DNA of 10,914 bases from Oscillospiraceae bacterium (GTDB taxonomy: Bacteria; Bacillota; Clostridia; Oscillospirales; Acutalibacteraceae). Below, one piece after another: positions 5,581 to 10,914 of this stretch. The notes below the pieces were generated by a model. That model saw only the letters and a program-made list of their open reading frames with translations. It searched no databases and was not told the origin of the DNA. The stretch lies in contig CADBPL010000038.1 in assembly GCA_902796535.1 (NCBI GenBank), positions 1-10,914 of the forward strand, written 5' to 3'. The number at the start of each line of letters is the position of its first letter. Positions within the stretch are counted from its first letter, which is position 1. A program made the position numbers and the translations under genes.

Positions 5581-6814
5581 AAAGCTGCGTAAAGAATTCA
5601 TCGCCATCGCAACCGTCGCGGTCGTGTCGGTCATGGTGCTGCTGTGCGTGATCGTCAACGTCGCCAACTTCGTTTCGGTCAGCGCCAGGCTCGACGACAC
5701 GCTGGATATGATCAGTGAAAACAAGGGCAAAATGACCGGCTTTGACCGCCCCGACAAGCCGAAGGACGGCAGGGAGCCGAAGCGGCTGAACAGACAGTTC
5801 AACGAGGAAGCGCCGTTTTCCACGCGCTTTTTCGTGCTCTGTTATAAGGCGGACGGCGCCCTGATCCGCGCCGATTTAAGCAAGATCGCCGCCGTGACCG
5901 AAGAGGATACGCAATGGTATCTCGACCTTGCGCTTCGCCGCGGCGAGGGAACCGGCTACACGGCCGGATACAAATATAAAATCACCAAACAGGATGACGG
6001 CAGCTATGAGGCGATCTTTCTGGATGATTACCGCGAAATGAGCGCCGCGCGCACGATTCTGCTTCTGTCCGCTGCGGCCACCGTGATCTGCAGCGCGCTC
6101 ATCTGCGTGCTCATCGTGCTTTTTTCCAAACGGGCGGTCAAGCCCGCCATTGAAAGCAACCGCAGGCAAAAGCAGTTCATCACCGACGCCGGGCACGAAT
6201 TGAAAACGCCGATCACCGTCATTTCCACCAGCCTGAGCGTGTTGGAGCTGGAGGTCGGCCGGCAGAAATGGATCGACAAGGCCAGGGCGCAGACCGAAAA
6301 GCTGACGGAGCTGGTCAATTCGCTGGTGACGCTGTCCAAGATGGATGAGGAATCTCCGCTGGATTTCCGGCCGTTCAACATCAGCGACGCGGTGCGCGAA
6401 ACGGCGGAATCGTTTCAGGATTATGCCGGGCAGTTGGGGCACGAGCTGAGGCTGGAGGTCGCGCCGTCGATTTCTTACACGGGCGACGAATACGCCGTGC
6501 GGCAGCTTTGCTCCATCCTCATCGACAACGCCGTGAAATACGCAAGCGAAAACACCCCGATCCGCTTTTCGCTGCAAAAAGAGAAAAAGGGCGTCGTGCT
6601 CGTGAGCGAAAACGAAAGCGACGGTGTGGACGAAAGCGAGCTGGACAAGCTTTTTGACCGGTTTTATCGCGCCGACAAATCGCGGAATGCGCAAACAGGG
6701 GGCTTCGGCATCGGGCTGTCCATTGCCCGCAGCATCTGCGAAGCGCATAAGGGCAGCATCAAAGCGGAATGCGTCAACGGCCGCACGGTTCGGTTTGTTG
6801 CGCATCTGAAATAA
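5573..6814 (+). CDS. Membrane sensor histidine kinase
   Basis: 413-residue kinase paired with the regulator just upstream. TM1 spans residues 10-33; an extracytoplasmic sensor region of about 125 residues, rich in charged residues and with no domain I recognise, runs to TM2 at about 160-184. The dimerisation domain carries the H-box with phospho-acceptor His208 in AGHELKTPIT. The ATPase domain has N319 in the N-box IDNAVKYA and the G2 loop GGFGIGLS at 376-383. The usual G1 'DxGxG' motif is replaced by ENESDG just before the F-box-like LFDRFYR, a divergence seen in some Clostridia kinases. ATG5573 lies seven bases after GGAGG and overlaps the regulator's stop. The stimulus is not deducible, though its targets suggest an envelope or phosphate cue. 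Confidence 0.94.
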   Translation: MIKKLRKEFIAIATVAVVSVMVLLCVIVNVANFVSVSARLDDTLDMISENKGKMTGFDRPDKPKDGREPKRLNRQFNEEAPFSTRFFVLCYKADGALIRADLSKIAAVTEEDTQWYLDLALRRGEGTGYTAGYKYKITKQDDGSYEAIFLDDYREMSAARTILLLSAAATVICSALICVLIVLFSKRAVKPAIESNRRQKQFITDAGHELKTPITVISTSLSVLELEVGRQKWIDKARAQTEKLTELVNSLVTLSKMDEESPLDFRPFNISDAVRETAESFQDYAGQLGHELRLEVAPSISYTGDEYAVRQLCSILIDNAVKYASENTPIRFSLQKEKKGVVLVSENESDGVDESELDKLFDRFYRADKSRNAQTGGFGIGLSIARSICEAHKGSIKAECVNGRTVRFVAHLK

Positions 6815-6855
6815 AAAAAGCGGGCTCGTTCACAGGCGAACAAGTCCGCTCTTTT
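6813..6855. terminator. Two-way terminator between the kinase and the minus-strand operon
   Basis: AGCGGGCTCGTTC (6819-6831) pairs with GAACAAGTCCGCT (6838-6850) with one wobble and one mismatch, around an ACAGGC loop. On the plus strand CTTTTC follows; on the minus strand the stem is followed by seven T (complement of 6813-6819). It therefore ends the kinase transcript and, more strongly, the convergent operon whose last gene stops at 6863. Confidence 0.88.
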
Positions 6856-6862
6856 CATCATG

Positions 6863-8713
6863 TCACTTCTCATCCGGCTGCTGCGCCAAAAAGCGAGCGG
6901 TGTTCCAGATGAACGCCTGCGGCCAGGCGACCAGCCACTCGTTGATGACGCCGGGCGCGGCCGGGTCGCCCCAGGAGCAGTGAAAATACGCTTCGTTCTG
7001 CGCGCCGGCCAGGCGCCGGTGCCCGTGAAAAACCATACCCTCGGGCGGCGCAATGTTTTGCACGGCGTTCGCCCAGATCAGATCGGCGCGCTGCTTCCAG
7101 TGGCGGTCGCCGGTGTATTCCCACAGCTTTGTCAGCTGCGGCACCACCCACGCGCCCCACGGGTCAAGGTGGTGATGCTGCGCGGAAACGCTTGTGCCGC
7201 CCAGTGTGCGGTAGCCATACTGCTCAAAATCGGAGCCGGGGCTCGGCAGCGTGTCATGGTGGAACATCCACGAGCAGAAATACCACCCCGCCATTTTGGC
7301 GCAGTCGAGCCATTCCCCGCTGCGCTCCAATTCAAACAGCGCGATGCCTCCGGCCAGCAGCGGGCCGGAGGTTTCTTTGTCGATGCAGCAGGTGTCCAAT
7401 GCGCCCGCGGTGCACATAAAGCGCGCCAGATCGCGGTCGCGGTAAAACCGGCAGGCGGTCTTGGCGCTTTGCAGATATTGCGATTTTCCGGTCACCTGAT
7501 AAAGCGTACACAGCGCCGGGATCATAAAGGCGCCGATCGTGCCGCCGCCGTCAAGGCAGGCGCCGGTCCTCACGTTCCACACCTTGCCAAAGCCGTTCGT
7601 TTCATCGAACCGCTCGATCAGAAAGCTCGCAATGCGTTCGGCGACTGCGAGCCATTTTGTTTTTTCGAGGCCCTGTCCTTTCAGGATGCTGTATGCCTGC
7701 GCGAATTCCGCCACCGCATAGCTCAGGTTGCACACGTCCGCCGTGACGTCGGGCTTGAGCGAATCGTTGCAGCGCGTGCAGATCAGGCCTGTCCTGCCGG
7801 TGCGGCTCGCCCAAAAATCCAGCAGTTGCGTGCCCAATTCGATCAGGCTTTGGTCGTTCGTTTCAATGCCGCGCTGCAAAAACAGGCGCGCGTACTGGCC
7901 GTTTTGCCCGCACCAGCCGAATTCAAAATCCACGCGCGGCACATAGTCGCCGTCCGGGTGAGGCATTTTGCCCGTGCAGATCAGGCGATGGTCGCCTTTT
8001 TCAACCAGCAGCCGTTGGGCGAACGCGCAGCAAAGCGGCTGCAGCTCCTCCGGCGTGTAGCGCGGCGTGAACGGCGCGGCGAGCAGGTCGAGCGCAGCGT
8101 CTTCCACCTGCGCCGCGGCAAAGCATTCTCTTTCGGGCGCGCCGCTGACCGCATAGGCAACGGTGGTGAAGCTTTCACCCGGCGCGAGCGTGAGAAAGTT
8201 TTCCTGCGCAGCGCCGTAAGCGTCACGGTTTATATAGGTCAGGGGCTTTTCAATGTCGGGGTAGAGCAGGCGGTGCAGCATCGTGCCGTCGTCGCCTGGA
8301 ACCATGGAGCAGGAGGCGTTCAGCGAAGCGGCGGATTCGTTCGACGCAAACAGGGCGAAAAACCGCTCCCTGTTTTCGCTGATGGTGCAGGCAGGGATGG
8401 CGGTTCGGCGGTGGTCGAACACCCATGGCTCGCCGCCCCGGCTGAGCCCTTTCGGCTCCTTGCCCCGTCCCCAGCCGTTGCCGTTATAAAGCACGGCGGG
8501 GATGACGTAGTGAGAAAACGCAAAATCGGTTTTGACGCGCAATTCAAGCTGGCAGGTCAACGGCTGCTCGCCCTCGTTCTGCCAGGTGATTTCCAACCGC
8601 GTTGTCAGTTTGCCGCACGGCGTTTTCTTTGCCGCAGCGCGAAGGGTCGAACGCGAAAGCGGCGTCCAACCCGATCTGGGCGTTCGATAGAAAAACTGCA
8701 AAGGGAGTCTCAT
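6863..8713 (-). CDS. Uncharacterised 616-residue protein, probably an (alpha/alpha) barrel glycosidase-like enzyme
   Basis: I do not recognise the family with certainty. The first 205 or so residues look beta-rich, like a sandwich domain. The rest is a series of amphipathic helices rich in Trp, Cys and His, as in six-hairpin glycosidases and related epimerases. Notable stretches are a GGGTIGAFMIPAL helix start near residue 390, TSGPLLAGGIALFELE near 450 and HHHLDPWGAWVVP near 515, candidate substrate-cleft elements. There is no signal peptide or membrane helix, so it should be cytoplasmic. It is the last gene of an operon with two GDPD phosphodiesterases, 14 bp after the secreted one; TGAGG lies seven bases before ATG8713. 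A role in processing sugars released from glycerophosphate-containing glycans is speculative. A long plus-strand reading frame covering the same bases is a shadow. Confidence 0.75.
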   Translation of the reverse strand: MRLPLQFFYRTPRSGWTPLSRSTLRAAAKKTPCGKLTTRLEITWQNEGEQPLTCQLELRVKTDFAFSHYVIPAVLYNGNGWGRGKEPKGLSRGGEPWVFDHRRTAIPACTISENRERFFALFASNESAASLNASCSMVPGDDGTMLHRLLYPDIEKPLTYINRDAYGAAQENFLTLAPGESFTTVAYAVSGAPERECFAAAQVEDAALDLLAAPFTPRYTPEELQPLCCAFAQRLLVEKGDHRLICTGKMPHPDGDYVPRVDFEFGWCGQNGQYARLFLQRGIETNDQSLIELGTQLLDFWASRTGRTGLICTRCNDSLKPDVTADVCNLSYAVAEFAQAYSILKGQGLEKTKWLAVAERIASFLIERFDETNGFGKVWNVRTGACLDGGGTIGAFMIPALCTLYQVTGKSQYLQSAKTACRFYRDRDLARFMCTAGALDTCCIDKETSGPLLAGGIALFELERSGEWLDCAKMAGWYFCSWMFHHDTLPSPGSDFEQYGYRTLGGTSVSAQHHHLDPWGAWVVPQLTKLWEYTGDRHWKQRADLIWANAVQNIAPPEGMVFHGHRRLAGAQNEAYFHCSWGDPAAPGVINEWLVAWPQAFIWNTARFLAQQPDEK

Positions 8714-8727
8714 TCGGTTACCTCATC

Positions 8728-9639
8728 TCAATTGCGGAAAAAAGTTTGATAAAAATAATCGCGGAGCGTCCAGATCAGATGCTGGAGCTTATTGCCCTCG
8801 GGCGCTTGGGGCGTGAGCGCGTTGGTGGTAAAATCCCGCACGCCCCAGCGGTAGAATTGATTGGCGGTGGCGACGTCGTCAACCGTCCAGACCGCCGTTT
8901 TCAGCCCGGCTTTTTGGGCGCTCTTCACCCATTTTCTGCCCCAAATGTGAGCAAAATCAACGCCGTCAAGCTTGTGGTCAAGGGCGAATTGCATCGAATC
9001 GGCAAAATCCTCGCTGCCGCCGATGAGAAGATAAACCGGCGTTTCTGGCATCAGCTCTTTGATTCGCGCGCAATGCTCCTGCCCGAACGAAATGATGAGA
9101 AAGCGGTCTTTTTCTTCGCGGGCGCTGAGCAGCGCCGCCAGATCGTCAAGCATTTCAACGGGGGTGCAGCCCTTGATCTCGATCACGGCGTACATATCGT
9201 ATTCCCTGCACACGTCGAGGTATTCCGTCAGCAGGGGCACCCGGGTGCCGGGGTATTGTTCCACGTTGTTCCCGGCGTCAACGGTCAGCGCGCGCAATTC
9301 TTCAAGCGTGTGGTCGATCACCTTGCCCTCGCCGTTCGTCATGCGGTCCACGGTGTCATCGTGCATGATGATCCAGGCGCCGTCGGCGGTGGGGGAGGTG
9401 TCGCATTCCGCGCCCCAAAAGCCGTTTTCACCGGCGAGCCGGAAGGCGGGCAGCGTGTTTTCGGGCGCGACGGCGGAATAGCCGCGGTGCCCGATCATGC
9501 GAACGCTGCCGGTGGGGATGCAAAAAGAGGAATAGATCGATTTCGTTGCTTCGGCAGCGGCCGTTACCGGCAATATGCTGCCGAAAACCGGCAGCAGAGC
9601 GAGCAGAAACGCAAGCAGTCTTTTTATCATAATTACCAT
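8728..9639 (-). CDS. Secreted glycerophosphodiester phosphodiesterase (GDPD family)
   Basis: Predicted to hydrolyse glycerophosphodiesters to glycerol-3-phosphate and an alcohol outside the membrane. With start ATG9639 (303 residues) it has a signal peptide: MIKR, a hydrophobic core LLAFLLALLPVFG and a likely cleavage after the Ala-rich VTAAA near residues 25-29. The GDPD TIM barrel carries H51-R-G, E62-N-T, E78-x-D80 and H93-D-D, the catalytic and metal-binding pattern of the family, then VIEIK and a C-terminal WTVDD strand. The start is uncertain: no good ribosome site precedes ATG9639, ATG9630 or the longest option ATG9687. It is the paralogue of the upstream cytoplasmic gene, and the pair probably arose by tandem duplication. 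Confidence 0.88.
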   Translation of the reverse strand: MVIMIKRLLAFLLALLPVFGSILPVTAAAEATKSIYSSFCIPTGSVRMIGHRGYSAVAPENTLPAFRLAGENGFWGAECDTSPTADGAWIIMHDDTVDRMTNGEGKVIDHTLEELRALTVDAGNNVEQYPGTRVPLLTEYLDVCREYDMYAVIEIKGCTPVEMLDDLAALLSAREEKDRFLIISFGQEHCARIKELMPETPVYLLIGGSEDFADSMQFALDHKLDGVDFAHIWGRKWVKSAQKAGLKTAVWTVDDVATANQFYRWGVRDFTTNALTPQAPEGNKLQHLIWTLRDYFYQTFFRN

Positions 9640-9742
9640 CGTGCGATCCGGGCTTTGCGCAAGAGGAGAGATAGCACCTCTCATCATTCAGACCCGAGCC
9701 GCACCCCTTTCTGATTTTTACGTTCTCATTCGTTCGGTTCGG

Positions 9743-10495
9743 TCAAAGGATGCCTTCCATCGCTTTGGGCGGCAGCTTGTTGCTGGTGAAATCGCGCACG
9801 CCCCAGTCGTAATACTTTTTGACAACGTCGGGATCGTCGGCCGTCCAGATCATGGTCTGCAGGCCGGCCTCGATCGCTTCTTTCACGTGCGCTTCGTCGC
9901 CCCAATCGCAGTTGAAGTCCAGCCCGTCCAGCCCGTTGTCAAGGCAGAACTGAATGTTTTCGCCGAAGTCGTCCGTTTCAAAGTCGCCCGTCAAAAAGAG
10001 AACCGGCGTTTCGGGCATGAGCGCTTTCATTTTCAGGCAGTGTTCGCGCCCGAACGAAATGATGGTGAAGCGTTCTTTTTCTTCGCGGGCGCTGAGCAGC
10101 GCCGCCAGATCGCCAAGCATTTCAACGGGGGTGCAATCCTTGATCTCGATCACGCAGTACAGGCCGTATTGCTTGCACATATCGAGGTATTCCGTCAGCA
10201 GCGGCACGTTGGCCTCGGGGAATTGCTCCGTGTGGTTGCCGCCGTCGATGGCCAGCGCGCGGATCTCGTCAAAGGTAAAATCGCGCACGTTGCCTTCGCC
10301 GTTCGTCGTGCGGTCGACCGTGTCGTCGTGCATCACGATCCACACGCCGTCGGCGGTGGGGGAGGTGTCGCATTCCGCGCCCCAAAAGCCGTTTTCACCG
10401 GCGAGCTTGAAAGCGGGCAGTGTGTTTTCGGGCGCCATGGCGGAGTAGCCGCGGTGCGCGATCATGTGTGCGTTGTTGGAATTGGTGTTGTTCAT
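9743..10495 (-). CDS. Cytoplasmic glycerophosphodiester phosphodiesterase (GDPD family)
   Basis: 250-residue enzyme consisting of the GDPD barrel alone, without a signal peptide. Catalytic pattern: H14-R15-G16, E23-N-T, E41-x-D43 and H56-D-D, then VIEIK and WTADD. The size matches compact bacterial UgpQ-type enzymes, which cleave imported glycerophosphodiesters. The start is ATG10495, nine bases after AAAGGAG; an in-frame TTG at 10501 is too close to that ribosome site. It is the first gene of the minus-strand operon, 103 bp upstream of the chosen start of the secreted paralogue. I see no convincing promoter between it and the hairpin element at 10531-10705. Two tracts are nearly or fully identical in DNA to the paralogue. 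Confidence 0.93.
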   Translation of the reverse strand: MNNTNSNNAHMIAHRGYSAMAPENTLPAFKLAGENGFWGAECDTSPTADGVWIVMHDDTVDRTTNGEGNVRDFTFDEIRALAIDGGNHTEQFPEANVPLLTEYLDMCKQYGLYCVIEIKDCTPVEMLGDLAALLSAREEKERFTIISFGREHCLKMKALMPETPVLFLTGDFETDDFGENIQFCLDNGLDGLDFNCDWGDEAHVKEAIEAGLQTMIWTADDPDVVKKYYDWGVRDFTSNKLPPKAMEGIL

Positions 10496-10530
10496 GTTCA
10501 ATATCTCCTTTGAAATGATTTTTTATTTAC

Positions 10531-10705
10531 GGCTCCCTCGGTGAGGGAGGCCAAACAGGCTCCGGCGTCTTTGATTTTTCGGCGGTCGGCAAGAATGCCG
10601 ACCCTACAAACACATTGCGCGTTGCTGTTCAAAAACAACGCCGCGTTCAGCTTGTAGGGCACGCATTCTTGCGTGCCGGATTCAGCCCCTTTATTCAAGG
10701 GAGCC
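10531..10705. repeat. Compound hairpin repeat element between the methyltransferase and GDPD genes
   Basis: The ends are inverted: GGCTCCCT at 10531-10538 and AGGGAGCC at 10698-10705. Inside are an end hairpin GGCTCCCTC/GAGGGAGGCC (10531-10552), hairpin GGTCGGCA-AGAA-TGCCGACC (10584-10603), hairpin GGCACGCA-TTCT-TGCGTGCC (10658-10677) and a right hairpin CCCTT/AAGGG (about 10687-10702). The two central hairpins face each other in inverted orientation, each flanked on its inner side by CCCTACAA or its complement TTGTAGGG. It looks like a small mobile palindromic element of the sort common in Clostridia and may also terminate the methyltransferase transcript. No T run marks it as a standard terminator. 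Confidence 0.75.
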
Positions 10706-10713
10706 TTTGCGGC

Positions 10714-10914
10714 TTATTGGCCGGTCAACTCCTGATACAGCTTCATGAGCGCGGCAACACATTCCGATTCGGTCATTTTTGTGCTGAAACCATAGGCTGC
10801 CATTACAGCTTTGTCATTTGCCTGATGGGCTTTGCGCAGCTCGGGCGGCATGGTCAATTCGTCATACAGATCAGCCAGCGAGCAGTCGGGGTATTGGGCG
10901 CGAGCGTCGAGAAT
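10714..10914 (-). CDS. C-terminus of an MmeI-like class I DNA methyltransferase (partial)
   Basis: The last 66 residues of a gene whose 5' part lies beyond the right edge. The reading frame is open from the window end to TAA at 10714-10716. The segment with LADLYDELTMPPELRKAHQ followed by ND-x-AV and a MTESECVAALMKLYQEL end closely resembles the C-terminal specificity or tail region of MmeI/YeeA-like DNA methyltransferases, in which methylase and sometimes endonuclease sit in one large protein. Whether this one carries a nuclease domain cannot be told from the window. The compound hairpin element begins eight bases downstream. Confidence 0.78.
   Translation of the reverse strand: MLDARAQYPDCSLADLYDELTMPPELRKAHQANDKAVMAAYGFSTKMTESECVAALMKLYQELTGQ

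Noticed and set aside
5876..6805. 309-codon minus-strand frame opposite the kinase
   Set aside because: Shadow of the histidine kinase, whose H, N and G2 boxes are in the plus-strand frame.
6860..8749. 629-codon plus-strand open frame
   Set aside because: It is the antisense shadow of the 616-residue minus-strand gene in GC-rich DNA. It has no ribosome site, is rich in Arg/Ala/His, and resembles no family.
10493..10501. TTG10501 as start of the cytoplasmic GDPD
   Set aside because: It lies only three bases from the GGAG ribosome site, whereas ATG10495 is at a normal distance.
8602..10513. Two long plus-strand open frames (370 and 312 codons) over the GDPD genes
   Set aside because: Both are antisense to clear GDPD coding sequence with intact catalytic motifs. 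They resemble each other only because the GDPD genes are paralogues.

Overview
The window looks like chromosomal DNA of a Gram-positive gut-type Clostridia, probably Oscillospiraceae/Ruminococcaceae. The evidence is strong AAGGAGG-type ribosome sites, sigma-A promoters, a VTC-domain/DUF4956 gene pair, a lipoprotein of the Cthe_2159-like carbohydrate-binding family, a Pr6Pr membrane protein and many small palindromic repeats in moderately GC-rich DNA. The assignment rests on gene content only.

Layout. Positions 1-71 are the 3' part of a tRNA-Leu(GAG), followed by an intrinsic terminator. Positions 71-526 hold no gene. They contain a duplicated block of terminator plus a hairpin-rich GTGAAAT repeat, whose second copy was split by a 162-bp MITE-like element. 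A sigma-A promoter (589-617) then drives a six-helix Pr6Pr-family membrane protein (663-1319), ending at a terminator near 1493-1532. A large lipoprotein with a predicted beta-helix-type carbohydrate-binding region lies on the minus strand (1568-3256). It is divergent from a plus-strand pair: a VTC-domain polyphosphate-polymerase-like protein (3433-4158) and a DUF4956 membrane protein (4151-4831), which overlap by 8 bp. An OmpR-type response regulator and a sensor histidine kinase follow (4900-5580 and 5573-6814), also overlapping by 8 bp, with their own TTGATT-17-TATAAT promoter. A two-way terminator separates this pair from a minus-strand operon read from the right: a cytoplasmic GDPD-family phosphodiesterase (9743-10495), a secreted GDPD-family phosphodiesterase (8728-about 9639) and a 616-residue, probably alpha-barrel protein of unknown function (6863-8713). 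A compound hairpin element (10531-10705) separates that operon from the last 66 residues of an MmeI-like DNA methyltransferase that runs off the right edge.

How the parts may work together. The lipoprotein and the VTC/DUF4956 pair leave from two mirror-image promoters. Each has the same 11-bp direct repeat of CTTTAGG placed 9 bp upstream of its -10 box and no recognisable -35, the architecture of activation by an OmpR/PhoB-type regulator. The response regulator encoded directly downstream is the obvious candidate. I read 1568-6814 as one envelope-directed regulon: sensor kinase and regulator, divergent operator, carbohydrate-binding lipoprotein, and polyphosphate-type enzyme with its membrane partner. 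The GDPD operon beyond it could add cleavage of glycerophosphodiesters. A functional link between the two halves is inference only.
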